Assembly: GCF_030123065.1 (NCBI RefSeq)
Contig: NZ_CP126093.1
Coordinates: 3,974,001 to 4,038,000, forward strand
DNA from: Neobacillus sp. DY30
GTDB taxonomy: Bacteria; Bacillota; Bacilli; Bacillales; Cytobacillaceae
DNA length: 64,000 nucleotides
Direction of reading: 5' to 3'
The translations under genes were made by a program, and so were the position numbers. The first letter of the stretch is position 1; the number at the start of each line of letters is the position of its first letter. Under the pieces are notes generated by a model. The model was not told the origin of the DNA. It ran no database searches and saw only the letters and a list, made by a program, of their open reading frames with translations. Below are positions 16,472 through 24,489 of the stretch, piece after piece.

Positions 16472-18028
16472 TTATATAGCTTTCTTTACATCCCCTGTGC
16501 TTTGTTTACCCACCATTTTCTTTCGATCATTACTTAACTGACCAAGTCCAAGCTCGTTTGCTTCCCGTTTCAACGATTTAAGTAAGCTGGCTACCATCAA
16601 CACCATAATGAATGAAAATGGAAGTGCTGCAATAATCATTGTGTTCTGCAGTGCTTGCAGGCCCCCAGAATAAAGGAGAGCAACCGCTGTAACAGAGAGA
16701 AAAACTCCCCAAGTAGCTTTAATAGATGTACTTGGGTTTAGTGATCCATTCGTTGTCATCATACCTAAAACGAAAGTACCAGAGTCAGCCGAAGTAACAA
16801 AGAACGTAACAATGATTAATATGGCAAAAAGGGATAAAGCCATGCCGAATGGAAACCCTTCTAACACGCCGAAAAGAGATTCTTCAGGAGCTAAGGAAGA
16901 TATTGAAAGCAGCCCTGATGTTTCGGTAAAAATGGCCGCACTCCCAAAAGTTATAAACCAAATAAATCCAATAAGTGTCGGAACCAGTAAGACACCTACA
17001 ACAAACTCACGAATGGTTCGCCCCTTTGAGACTCTAGCAATAAACACCCCAACAAACGGAGCCCAGGCAATCCACCATGCCCAATAAAAGATTGTCCATC
17101 CATTAATCCAACTGCGTCCTTCTTCATTGAGAGGAGCAATACGAAAACTCATATTAATGAAATTTTGCATATATGCGCCTAGCGTATCTGTAAATAAGTT
17201 AAGGGTAAAAAGAGTCGGTCCCAGTATGAATACTATCATTAAGAGCACCGCTGAGAGCCCCATATTTAGATTACTGAGAATTTTTATCCCTTTGCTTAAA
17301 CCTGTTAATGCCGAAATCATAAATAAGACGGTCACAACAAGAATGATAACAGTTTGGGTTGTCAGCGTACTAGGAATATCAAATAGATAGGACAAGCCCC
17401 CATTGATCTGCATTGCTCCAAATCCCAATGATGTAGCAACCCCCATAACCGTCGAAATAACAGCAATGACATCAATCGCCTTCCCTACAGCTCCATCCGC
17501 ATGGTTCCCAATCAACGGCCGTAAAGTTCGACTAATTAAGCTAAGTTCCCCTTTTCTAAATGTAAAATAAGCTAGAACCATTGCTATCGAACCATAGATT
17601 GCCCAAGCATGGATTCCATAATGAAAGAAAGTAAATCTCATCGCATCTTTAATACCTTGATCCGTGCCCTCTTGGCCAGTAGGAGAACTAATCATGTAAT
17701 GGCTAATAGGTTCATATGTTCCATAGAACATTAGCCCAATCCCTACACCCGCACTAAAAAGCATTGCAAGCCAAGTTGGACGTGAAAACTCAGGCTTATC
17801 CTCCTGTTTCCCGAGCTTAATCCGGCCAATTGGACTTACTAATAAATAGAAGCAAACAAACACAAACAACGATACAAGCAAAAGGTAATACCACCCAAAT
17901 GACTCCGTAATTACACCTTGTATACTACTCGTGACCTTTTCTAAAGATGTGGGCGTCGCGATACCCATAAAAACTAGACCAGCCAATAATATGATTGATA
18001 CATAAAAAACAGTTGTAGCATTTTTCAT
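16472..18028 (-). CDS. BCCT-family betaine/choline/carnitine transporter
   Basis: This 518-residue, 12-helix secondary transporter has the BCCT signature around the substrate tryptophans (NGWTIFYWAWWIAWAPFVGVF and GIHAWAIYGSIAMVL) and the glycine-rich AMLFSAGVGIGLMFYGTYEP segment. BCCT proteins (OpuD, BetP) import glycine betaine or related quaternary amines with sodium or protons, mainly for osmoprotection. It is transcribed alone from a promoter about 210 bases upstream. The position next to the sulfur island could hint at a sulfonium substrate, but nothing in the sequence shows that. Confidence 0.92.
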   Translation of the reverse strand: MKNATTVFYVSIILLAGLVFMGIATPTSLEKVTSSIQGVITESFGWYYLLLVSLFVFVCFYLLVSPIGRIKLGKQEDKPEFSRPTWLAMLFSAGVGIGLMFYGTYEPISHYMISSPTGQEGTDQGIKDAMRFTFFHYGIHAWAIYGSIAMVLAYFTFRKGELSLISRTLRPLIGNHADGAVGKAIDVIAVISTVMGVATSLGFGAMQINGGLSYLFDIPSTLTTQTVIILVVTVLFMISALTGLSKGIKILSNLNMGLSAVLLMIVFILGPTLFTLNLFTDTLGAYMQNFINMSFRIAPLNEEGRSWINGWTIFYWAWWIAWAPFVGVFIARVSKGRTIREFVVGVLLVPTLIGFIWFITFGSAAIFTETSGLLSISSLAPEESLFGVLEGFPFGMALSLFAILIIVTFFVTSADSGTFVLGMMTTNGSLNPSTSIKATWGVFLSVTAVALLYSGGLQALQNTMIIAALPFSFIMVLMVASLLKSLKREANELGLGQLSNDRKKMVGKQSTGDVKKAI

Positions 18029-18244
18029 ATTAAATATTACTCCCTTCTTTGATTAATTCGCAGAGGGTTTACTTCGATTGGTGAACATATAAAATGCAAA
18101 ACCATTTGCTGAACGTATTTTTTTTTGAAGTATTGAAACGTAACCCTATAAATTGCGTTCATGCATTTACTCTAAATACAACATGCTAAATTGTTTGAGA
18201 ATGTTCTTCTATTTGGGTTAATTAAATTGATTACGAGGCAGAGG

Positions 18245-18273
18245 TATTTAGTATAGTTCAGTTTACAGGTCAA
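18245..18273 (-). promoter_or_regulatory. Probable sigma-A promoter of the BCCT gene
   Basis: TTGACC (18273-18268), a 17-base spacer and TAAATA (18250-18245) on the minus strand. The implied leader of about 210 bases is long for a simple transporter gene. Confidence 0.5.
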
Positions 18274-18490
18274 TCAGGGGAATAGTTAAACTATATCAAA
18301 AGGGGATAAACCAATCAAATAGCATATACCAGCGTATTTAGGGCTCTCGTCTTTCTATCCCTTCAGAGAAGGATAATTATAGACATATTCTTACTATAAC
18401 TCTCGAATCCTCTTTTTACGGCCAGTTTTCAAGTAAAATATCCCTTAACGGCTTACTTTCCTATTTTCACACTTTTAAGATTTTTAACAA
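18274..18490. other. Intergenic stretch between BCCT promoter and tRNA terminator
   Basis: AT-rich DNA with no coding frame of useful length on either strand and no recognised RNA family. Apart from the BCCT promoter to its left and the tRNA terminator to its right, nothing was recognised here. Confidence 0.5.
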
Positions 18491-18497
18491 AAAAAAA

Positions 18498-18530
18498 CAC
18501 TCAGCAAGGTTGAAACAACCTTGCTGAGTG
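18498..18530 (-). terminator. Terminator of the tRNA operon
   Basis: A 15-bp perfect stem (CACTCAGCAAGGTTG and complement) with a 3-base loop is followed on the minus strand by nine T residues. It lies just downstream of the last tRNA gene. Confidence 0.9.
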
Positions 18531-18549
18531 TTTTGCTCATTGTCTAAAA

Positions 18550-18630
18550 TACCGGTGGTCGGGGTCGAACCGACACTCCAGAGGAACACGATTTTGAGTC
18601 GTGCGCGTCTGCCAATTCCGCCACACCGGC
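18550..18630 (-). tRNA. tRNA-Leu (CAA)
   Basis: The acceptor arm GCCGGTG pairs with CACCGGT, the T loop GGTTCGACCC is intact and the anticodon loop is CTCAAAA. The class II variable arm fits leucine. CCA is not encoded. Last gene of the eleven-tRNA array. Confidence 0.95.
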
Positions 18631-18638
18631 AAATAATT

Positions 18639-18712
18639 TGGCAGGGGTAGTAGGAATCGAACCCACACCAAAGGTTTTGGAGACCTTCGTTCTACCTTTA
18701 AACTATACCCCT
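18639..18712 (-). tRNA. tRNA-Trp (CCA)
   Basis: The acceptor arm starts AGGGGTA, the anticodon loop is CTCCAAA and the T loop is GGTTCGATTCC. Discriminator G is followed by an encoded CCA. Confidence 0.96.
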
Positions 18713-18717
18713 AAGTG

Positions 18718-18743
18718 GAAAGTTATTTTGCTTCGCAAAAAAC
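18718..18743. repeat. Hairpin spacer repeat in tRNA array, copy 1
   Basis: A 26-base spacer between the Trp and Tyr tRNA genes containing TTTTGC-TTC-GCAAAA. The same 26 bases recur exactly at 18966-18991. Confidence 0.7.
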
Positions 18744-18745
18744 AT

Positions 18746-18830
18746 TGGTGGAGGGGGACGGATTCGAACCGCCGAACCCTGAGGGAGCGGATTTACAGTC
18801 CGCCGCGTTTAGCCACTTCGCTACCCCTCC
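18746..18830 (-). tRNA. tRNA-Tyr (GTA)
   Basis: Class II tRNA with acceptor GGAGGGG, anticodon loop CTGTAAA and a long variable arm as in bacterial tyrosine tRNA. CCA is encoded. Confidence 0.96.
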
Positions 18831-18854
18831 ATATAAATGGAGCTTATTATATTA

Positions 18855-18947
18855 TGGCGGAGGAAGAGGGATTCGAACCCCCGCGCGGTTTAACCCGCCT
18901 GTCGGTTTTCAAGACCGATCCCTTCAGCCGGACTTGGGTATTCCTCC
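18855..18947 (-). tRNA. tRNA-Ser (TGA)
   Basis: Class II tRNA of 93 bases with acceptor GGAGGAA, anticodon loop CTTGAAA, a long variable arm and discriminator G. CCA is encoded. Confidence 0.96.
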
Positions 18948-18965
18948 GCAGTAAAAAGTGATATT

Positions 18966-18991
18966 GAAAGTTATTTTGCTTCGCAAAAAAC
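18966..18991. repeat. Hairpin spacer repeat in tRNA array, copy 2
   Basis: Identical to the spacer at 18718-18743, here between the Ser and Met tRNA genes. Related AT-rich hairpins lie at about 19397-19414 and 19603-19619. Confidence 0.7.
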
Positions 18992-18993
18992 TT

Positions 18994-19070
18994 TGGTAGC
19001 GGCGGAGGGGATCGAACCCCCGACCTTACGGGTATGAACCGTACGCTCTAGCCAGCTGAGCTACACCGCC
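18994..19070 (-). tRNA. tRNA-Met (CAT), elongator type
   Basis: Acceptor GGCGGTG and anticodon loop TTCATAC. The first base pair and D arm are not those of initiator tRNA, so elongator methionine is preferred; a CAT-decoding isoleucine tRNA is less likely. CCA is encoded. Confidence 0.9.
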
Positions 19071-19090
19071 AAATATCATATAAAAAATCA

Positions 19091-19166
19091 TGGTGGAGCC
19101 TAGCGGGATCGAACCGCTGACCTCCTGCGTGCAAAGCAGGCGCTCTCCCAGCTGAGCTAAGGCCCC
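19091..19166 (-). tRNA. tRNA-Ala (TGC)
   Basis: Acceptor GGGGCCT, anticodon loop TTTGCAC and T loop GGTTCGATCCC, with encoded CCA. Confidence 0.96.
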
Positions 19167-19184
19167 AAATACTAATTAAGATGA

Positions 19185-19261
19185 TGGTCGGGAAGACAGG
19201 ATTCGAACCTGCGACCCCTTGGTCCCAAACCAAGTGCTCTACCAAGCTGAGCTACTTCCCG
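19185..19261 (-). tRNA. tRNA-Pro (TGG)
   Basis: Acceptor CGGGAAG, anticodon loop TTTGGGA and T loop GGTTCGAATCC, with encoded CCA. Confidence 0.96.
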
Positions 19262-19268
19262 TAAAATA

Positions 19269-19345
<77 letters not shown>

Positions 19346-19418
19346 ATATTTTAATTGTAAGTAATTTTAACATTGCTGAGAAAAAAGCTTTAAATATTTT
19401 TTGCTTCGAAAAATAACT

Positions 19419-19507
19419 TGGTGCCGAGGACCGGAATCGAACCGGTACGGTAGTCACCTACCGCAGGATTTTAAGTCCTGTGCGTCTGCCAGTTCCGCCA
19501 CCCCGGC
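19419..19507 (-). tRNA. tRNA-Leu (TAA)
   Basis: Class II tRNA with acceptor GCCGGGG, anticodon loop CTTAAAA and a long variable arm. CCA is encoded. Confidence 0.96.
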
Positions 19508-19512
19508 AACAT

Positions 19513-19587
19513 TGGAGCGGAAGACGGGATTCGAACCCGCGACCCCCACCTTGGCAAGGTGGTGTTCTACCACTGAACTACTTCCGC
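19513..19587 (-). tRNA. tRNA-Gly (GCC)
   Basis: Acceptor GCGGAAG, anticodon loop CTTGCCA, discriminator T and encoded CCA. Confidence 0.96.
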
Positions 19588-19627
19588 ATATTTGGAAGAT
19601 TATTTTCACTTCGTGAAAAAATCATGA

Positions 19628-19709
19628 TGCGGGTGAAGGGAGTCGAACCCCCACGCCTTGCGGCGCCAGATCCTAAGTCTGGTGCGTCTGCCAATTCCGC
19701 CACACCCGC
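19628..19709 (-). tRNA. tRNA-Leu (TAG)
   Basis: Class II tRNA with acceptor GCGGGTG and anticodon loop CTTAGGA. The 3' side reads A then TCA, so CCA is not encoded. It is the first gene of the array. Confidence 0.95.
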
Positions 19710-19783
19710 ATGTAATATCGTCTTCAAAACTAACTAGAAAACTAAGTTGCTAACTTCGCCACATCGTAGCAGCGACATTGATT

Positions 19784-19812
19784 ATCTTACAACGAATTAC
19801 GACAAAAATCAA
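19784..19812 (-). promoter_or_regulatory. Promoter of the tRNA operon
   Basis: TTGATT (19812-19807), 17 bases and TAAGAT (19789-19784) on the minus strand, about 75 bases before the first tRNA. No other gene lies between. Confidence 0.6.
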
Positions 19813-19996
19813 CACTAAATTTTAAAGTTTTTTTTGAAGCGGAAAATAGTGCAGATAATTTTTATGCCACAATATCATAAAACCTCACCTACGCTATACA
19901 GAGGTCATATTTGAAAAGATAAAAAAATGGTTTAGAACGTTTTTAATGGGTAAAAATACAATATAATTCATTTCCAAAAAAGGAGCTGATGTAACC

Positions 19997-20143
19997 TTGA
20001 GTTACAACCAGAAAAAAGATGTCGAAAAAATGCCCGCAAATCAAGGGGATCAAGAAGATAACACAATTAATAGTGAGAAGTTACCTGAATTTGATGTATT
20101 CGGAACAGCCCTAAATGACCTTCACAGTCCTTTTGAATTTTAA
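19997..20143 (+). CDS. Small acidic protein of unknown function (48 aa)
   Basis: A TTG-started frame encodes 48 mostly polar residues with an acidic middle (GDQEDNTINSEKLPEFDVFG) and the aromatic end SPFEF. AAAAGGAG lies 12 bases upstream, somewhat far, and a TATAAT is seen at 19962-19967. A clean terminator follows at once. These signs favour a real small gene, but I recognise no family and the start is uncertain. Confidence 0.5.
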   Translation: MSYNQKKDVEKMPANQGDQEDNTINSEKLPEFDVFGTALNDLHSPFEF

Positions 20144-20145
20144 AA

Positions 20146-20189
20146 AACCCAGTGTATGAAAGAGAATGCTCTCTTTGATACACTGGGTT
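20146..20189. terminator. Bidirectional terminator between small ORF and methyltransferase gene
   Basis: AACCCAGTGTAT pairs with ATACACTGGGTT, with a second inner stem of AGAGA/TCTCT type. A and T runs flank both sides, so it can stop transcripts from both convergent genes. Confidence 0.85.
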
Positions 20190-20191
20190 TT

Positions 20192-20965
20192 TTATTCGCG
20201 CTTTAAAGCCTTTAAAATAATCGCCTCACCATTAAATGAAATAATTTTTTCATCCTGAATGAGTATTCTAAATTTATCTTTAATCTTATCTGAAGATTCA
20301 TGAATAAACTTAGTTAAATGATTCTTTTCTGGTTCTGAAAGCTTCATGTTTGCACACCACGATTCAAATCGAAACGTCTTTTCAAAGCGATGCCATTCAA
20401 AAACTTCCAAGCCACTTTCTTCAAGCTTTTCAATCCATTCAGATTTTTTCCATGCACGAAAATGGCTATAATCACGTAGTTTCTCTATCGTATTGTAAAA
20501 TTGATCAAATTCTTTAGATTCCGGAACAACATTATCATCCAATAAAAATTGCCCGCCCGGCTTCAATACTCGATGTACTTCCTTTATGAATAAATCCACA
20601 TGTGGAAAATGGTGTGGTGCAATCCTGCAGGTAACAATATCAAAAGATTCATCACTAAAAGGAAGCTGCTCAGCATCACCTTGAACCAATTCAACGTTTT
20701 GATGACCGTTTACCTTAATAAAATTCTCTGCCGCTTCCAACATTTCTGCCGTAAGGTCAACTGCTGTCACTTTTTTAACCAAAGGTGCAAACCCATTGGC
20801 TGTATGGCCACCGCCTGTCGCAATATCAAGCAGTACCTCCTGACCAGTGACTTCTGCTAGTTCTACCATCTTCAATAGGTCTTTTCCATCCTTATGAATG
20901 GGACTGGAAACGTAGGAAGCAGCATTTTTCCCAAATTGCTCTTGCACTTCTTTCTTAATATCCAT
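20192..20965 (-). CDS. Class I SAM-dependent methyltransferase (YcgJ/UbiE-like)
   Basis: The 257-residue protein has a Methyltransf_11 fold: motif I VLLDIATGGGHTANGF (about 44-60), the acidic residue after strand 2 in VTAVDLTAEML, motif II VQGDAEQLPFSDESFDIVTCR and motif III VLKPGGQFLLDDN. The histidine-rich APHHFPHVD follows motif II. Such proteins methylate small molecules or lipids, but the substrate cannot be read from sequence. It stands alone between a terminator and exoA. Confidence 0.88.
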   Translation of the reverse strand: MDIKKEVQEQFGKNAASYVSSPIHKDGKDLLKMVELAEVTGQEVLLDIATGGGHTANGFAPLVKKVTAVDLTAEMLEAAENFIKVNGHQNVELVQGDAEQLPFSDESFDIVTCRIAPHHFPHVDLFIKEVHRVLKPGGQFLLDDNVVPESKEFDQFYNTIEKLRDYSHFRAWKKSEWIEKLEESGLEVFEWHRFEKTFRFESWCANMKLSEPEKNHLTKFIHESSDKIKDKFRILIQDEKIISFNGEAIILKALKRE

Positions 20966-21049
20966 CCTGAATCACCTCTAAATTCTATTTTAAGTCATCC
21001 AATGACGTAATAAAATTATCAGGTTTTTAATATTCTCGATAAGAGAAAC

Positions 21050-21805
21050 TTATAATTCCAACTCCACTACTACCGGACAATGATCACTTCCCATAATTTC
21101 ACAATGAATGTCGGCTGTGATTAAATGGTCACGAAGTTTTTCTGAGACGATGAAATAATCAATCCGCCACCCAATATTCCGCTCACGGACCTTTGCCATA
21201 TAGCTCCACCAAGTATAGGCACCTTCTTTTTCCGGATAAAAATAACGGTAGCTGTCCACAAAACCTGAATTTAGCAATGCAGTCATCTTTCCACGTTCCT
21301 CAACTGTAAAACCAGAATTCCCTAAATTCGATTTAGGATTTCTTAAGTCAATTTCCTGGTGTGCCACATTTAAATCCCCACAAAGAATAACAGGCTTAAC
21401 CTGATCTAGCTCTAACAGATGTGAGATGATTCGATCTTCCCATTCTAAACGGAAACCTAGTCTCGCCAAATCCCTTTGGGAATTTGGTGTGTAAACATTC
21501 ACGAGATAGAACTTTTCAAATTCTAATGTTAGGATTCGTCCCTCATCTTGCGAATCCTCATCCCCTAAACCATATCGAACAGAAATCGGTTCAATCTTTG
21601 TGAATACTGCCGTGCCTGAATACCCCTTTTTCACCGCGTAGTTCCAGTATTGATGATATCCCTCAAGTTCAAGATTAATTTGACCTTCCTGTAGTTTGGT
21701 CTCTTGTACACAAAAAATATCTGCTTTTACTTCTTTAAAGTAATCTAAAAAACCTTTATTTACACAAGCCCTTAGCCCATTTACATTCCAAGAAACTAAT
21801 TTCAT
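21050..21805 (-). CDS. exoA: Exodeoxyribonuclease III / AP endonuclease ExoA
   Basis: This 251-residue protein matches the ExoIII family: MKLVSWNVNGLRA at the start, metal ligand Glu in FCVQETKLQEG, catalytic YTPNSQR, GDLNVAHQEIDL, and the C-terminal GSDHCPVVVEL with the catalytic Asp-His. It cuts the backbone at abasic sites in base-excision repair and removes blocked 3' ends. Length equals B. subtilis ExoA (about 252). It is monocistronic and follows the usual start. Confidence 0.95.
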   Translation of the reverse strand: MKLVSWNVNGLRACVNKGFLDYFKEVKADIFCVQETKLQEGQINLELEGYHQYWNYAVKKGYSGTAVFTKIEPISVRYGLGDEDSQDEGRILTLEFEKFYLVNVYTPNSQRDLARLGFRLEWEDRIISHLLELDQVKPVILCGDLNVAHQEIDLRNPKSNLGNSGFTVEERGKMTALLNSGFVDSYRYFYPEKEGAYTWWSYMAKVRERNIGWRIDYFIVSEKLRDHLITADIHCEIMGSDHCPVVVELEL

Positions 21806-21974
21806 GTTTTATATCCCTTCTTCAGTAAATTTACTAATCATTCATTGACAGGTGACATTGTATCAGCTTTAGACAATGATGGAAAGCAGTACGTTTTACT
21901 GATTATTCTTTTAAGGATTAAAGCACATAGACTTCCAAAAAACGGGAAGTATAATTTAAAAAAGGGGAGGCCAT

Positions 21975-22459
21975 ATGAAAGATTTAATTAAATTTCTAAC
22001 AAGATACGAAAAGTTTGTTTATACTATACTGATTGTTGTTCCTTGGCTTTCTGCTCCTTTTTTAGGAAAGAAAACATTTAAGCGTTTTTCCCTAGGTGCA
22101 GTGTTTATTTGCATTTTTGTTTTAATTGAGGGTTTATTTGCACACAAAAGGTTATGGTGGTTATTTTATAAAAAACCTTTCCATAAAGTTATGGGGGAAC
22201 TTCCTTTTGTCATAGGTCCTTCTTTATTGGAACCCTTTGGATTATGAAGTATACTTTTGGAAATATAAAACGATACTTTGTTACAAACTTCTGTATTGAT
22301 GGATTTTTTGTTTATATTATAGTTCCATTCTTAAAAAAACTTGGATATTCCTCTCTTATTTGATTAAGTAAATTCAGCTTTTTACTCATCTTTTTATTTA
22401 AAGCTGCGCTTTTATATCTTTTCCAGATTATTGTTGATAAGAAAAAGAGCCCGAGATAA
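21975..22459 (+). pseudogene. Decayed small membrane protein gene (frameshift and internal stop)
   Basis: The first frame gives 90 residues with two to three membrane helices (MKDLIKFLTRYEKFVYTILI...) and stops at 22245. The next frame continues the same hydrophobic pattern (GTLWIMKYTFGNIKRYF...GFFVYIIVPFLKKLGYSSL), is stopped by TGA at 22361, and then reads SKFSFLLIFLFKAALLYLF to a basic end before TAA 22457. One lost or gained base near 22220-22235 plus one nonsense change would explain this. Intact length would be about 160 residues, the size of CBO0543-like membrane proteins, but that assignment is tentative. Confidence 0.7.
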
Positions 22460-22465
22460 GTACAA

Positions 22466-22491
22466 AAAAGGCAACTGTGTAGTTGCCTTTT
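22466..22491. terminator. Terminator after the deacetylase-like gene
   Basis: AAAAGGCAACT pairs with AGTTGCCTTTT around GTGT. It serves the minus-strand gene ending at 22492 and may also stop plus-strand reading from the pseudogene. Confidence 0.85.
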
Positions 22492-23277
22492 TCAAGGGAT
22501 AAAATATTGTTTAGTTAATTTTGTTGAAAATAATTGAGATACCGGTACAATTTTTATGTTTCGTTTTTCAAATTCATCCATTGATTGAAAAATACCTATG
22601 GAGCATACTTTCCCCGTTACCCCAACATGTCCAATTGCAATTCCCTTACCAGTAAATTCAGTTATTTTTGCCAACCTGTTCATTTGCTTTCTTACGTGGC
22701 TTGAAGAAGAGATATCATCCAGAAAAACATCTCTTTTTAAAATGGGGACATTCATTTCCTCTGCAACTTTAGGAAATTTTGATTTGGGACTTGTTCCACT
22801 ATCGATAATAAATAGCTTCTTTTCTTTCGCCACTTCGACAATCGCTCTAACGATGTCCTCATTCTCTACCGCTAAAGAGCCCATGTGATTATTGATCCCA
22901 ACTGCATGGGGCACGGATATTAACGCTTCCTTAACTCTTTTTTTTACTTCTTTTGGTGGAAGGTCAACTGTAATCGGTTTGGGTCCTAACCACGAGCGTT
23001 TCCCTTTCTTTGGCTCCATTGGTAAATGGACGATTACCTCTATTCCATTTTTATGTGCCCACTCCGCGTGTTTTTTGGAATGCTCAGTAAAAGGCATGAC
23101 AGCGGCCGTGATTGGAATATCTCCTTCTAGAAAATCTTTCACACCACCAGTTCCACCACCGAAATCGTCAATAATAATGGCTGCTTTAAGCTGTTTTTCA
23201 TTATTTTTTTCAGCTGAAGCAGGATTCTGCATAGAAATCAATAGAAATGGGATCAGGCACAGAGCAAACCTTTTCAT
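22492..23277 (-). CDS. Divergent polysaccharide deacetylase family protein (YibQ-like)
   Basis: The 261-residue secreted protein has a signal peptide (MKRFALCLIPFLLISMQNPA then SAEK) and the YibQ/DUF610 fold: AAIIIDDFGGGTGG (Asp-Asp motif), VMPFTEHSKKHAEWAHKNG, VIVHLPMEPKK, and NNHMGSLAVENED. The family is related to NodB deacetylases and keeps the Asp/His metal site, but enzyme activity is not proven for most members. It probably acts on a cell-wall glycan outside the membrane. It is the second minus-strand gene after ppiB. Confidence 0.88.
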   Translation of the reverse strand: MKRFALCLIPFLLISMQNPASAEKNNEKQLKAAIIIDDFGGGTGGVKDFLEGDIPITAAVMPFTEHSKKHAEWAHKNGIEVIVHLPMEPKKGKRSWLGPKPITVDLPPKEVKKRVKEALISVPHAVGINNHMGSLAVENEDIVRAIVEVAKEKKLFIIDSGTSPKSKFPKVAEEMNVPILKRDVFLDDISSSSHVRKQMNRLAKITEFTGKGIAIGHVGVTGKVCSIGIFQSMDEFEKRNIKIVPVSQLFSTKLTKQYFIP

Positions 23278-23339
23278 TAAGAACCTCCATGTGAATGTGT
23301 TTACGTTAATTTGCCCTGTGGAAATGGATTCATTCCAAC

Positions 23340-23369
23340 AAAAAAGGACCTTTTAAAAAGGCCCTTTTT
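23340..23369 (-). terminator. Terminator after ppiB
   Basis: AAAAAGG-CCTTTT and its near-perfect complement form a compact hairpin just downstream of the ppiB stop, with A/T runs on both sides. Confidence 0.7.
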
Positions 23370-23378
23370 ACCGTGATT

Positions 23379-23816
23379 CTATTCGTCGTATACTTCCACT
23401 TTTTCCATGATGTCGCCATTTCTCATTGCTTTCGCAGATTCAAGACCAGACGTCACTTTACCAAAGACAGTGTGAACACCGTTCAGATGTGGTTGAGACT
23501 CATGGACGATAAAGAATTGGCTGCCGCCTGTATCTTTACCAGCGTGAGCCATTGAAAGTGCACCTGGAACATGTGTATGTGGATTTCCTTGTGTTTCACA
23601 TTTGATTGTATAGCCAGGACCACCTGTTCCACGTCCTTCAGGGCATCCTCCTTGGCTTACGAATCCAGGAATAACACGGTGGAAAGTTAACCCATTGTAA
23701 AAGCCGCTATTTGCTAGTTTTTCAAAGTTTGCAACTGTACCAGGTGCCTCGTTTGGATATAATTCAAACTCAATCTTTTCACCATTTTGCATTTGAATGT
23801 GTCCTTTTTTTGCCAC
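23379..23816 (-). CDS. ppiB: Peptidyl-prolyl cis-trans isomerase B (cyclophilin)
   Basis: This is a cyclophilin of 145 residues from GTG 23816, which follows AAAGGAG with nine bases of spacing; the longer frame adds an unlikely N-terminal tail. Catalytic and binding residues are present in [20 protein letters not shown] (Arg of FHR) and in [19 protein letters not shown], with [12 protein letters not shown] near the end. It catalyses proline isomerisation during protein folding in the cytosol. Length agrees with B. subtilis PpiB (143). Confidence 0.95.
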   Translation of the reverse strand: MAKKGHIQMQNGEKIEFELYPNEAPGTVANFEKLANSGFYNGLTFHRVIPGFVSQGGCPEGRGTGGPGYTIKCETQGNPHTHVPGALSMAHAGKDTGGSQFFIVHESQPHLNGVHTVFGKVTSGLESAKAMRNGDIMEKVEVYDE

Positions 23817-23921
23817 AATTAACATCTCCTTTATGTAAAAAAATTCATTTTCATCATACACTTTCCAACGCAGAAAAGAAAGTTTCATGGTTTAAATTCG
23901 TAAATTTGTGGTATTATAACA

Positions 23922-24041
23922 GTACCCCTTCCGAACATTCGCTTGTTGCGGGACACTTAACCACTGTACGGACGGAAGGGGTACGTAGTGTCGTTGGTAG
24001 CGGCATTACAAAAAAGCCAAGACTTCGGTCTTGGCTTTTTT
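23922..24041 (+). ncRNA. Candidate structured small RNA with own promoter and terminator
   Basis: An extended -10 (TGG then TATTAT, 23909-23917) precedes a 12-bp perfect inverted repeat, GTACCCCTTCCG (23922-23933) with CGGAAGGGGTAC (23973-23984), and the unit ends at a GCCAAGAC-TTCG-GTCTTGGC hairpin with six T residues. No open frame runs through it. The last hairpin also ends the minus-strand gene at 24040, so it is shared. No known RNA family was recognised. Confidence 0.4.
24009..24041. terminator. Bidirectional terminator with TTCG tetraloop
   Basis: AAAAAAGCCAAGAC, loop TTCG, GTCTTGGCTTTTTT. It is perfectly symmetric and strong in both directions. Confidence 0.92.
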
Positions 24042-24489
24042 ACTGTTCTTTATTTGTTAATTGATAAAATAGATAAATAAACGAGAAAAAAACGAGGTAA
24101 CCATAGAAACTATACAAATGCCTCCACTCACTAGAATGCTCAAAGAGCCCAAATAGTTCAGAAAACCTTTCAAAAATCGGCATTAATAAACTGAGAAATA
24201 AAATAATTCCCACTTTCCCCCATTTATTTACCTGCTTCATCTTAATAATGTACACCAGGACAAGGATTGGCAGACCTACAAAGGTAAAAGCAATATTAAA
24301 CGAAAATACTTCAGGAAACAGCCGAATCGGGAACATGTACAAATTCTTCCCAACAAAGTAGAGATCTAAGCTAGTACCCAGCAATATAGCTAAAACTAAT
24401 ACAGGAGCGTATTCTTTAATCAAAAATGGTAATGACTTTTTTTGCCAAGGCGGCAAGTTCAAGCCTTTCGAGCGTTTGGCAGTATTCAT
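24040..24489 (-). CDS. Small multi-pass membrane protein, unknown (149 aa)
   Basis: From ATG 24489 (GGGGAG seven bases upstream) this encodes 149 residues with about four helices (VLVLAILLGTSLDLYFV, FNIAFTFVGLPILVLVYII, GIILFLSLLMPIFERF, YGYLVFFSFIYLFYQL) and a basic N-terminal tail. Size and the W-R-H-L-Y-S-F motif before the last helix recall CBO0543-type Bacillus proteins, but I do not assign a family. Its start lies 74 bases inside the end of the DUF2515 gene, so the two are probably coupled. Confidence 0.7.
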   Translation of the reverse strand: MNTAKRSKGLNLPPWQKKSLPFLIKEYAPVLVLAILLGTSLDLYFVGKNLYMFPIRLFPEVFSFNIAFTFVGLPILVLVYIIKMKQVNKWGKVGIILFLSLLMPIFERFSELFGLFEHSSEWRHLYSFYGYLVFFSFIYLFYQLTNKEQ

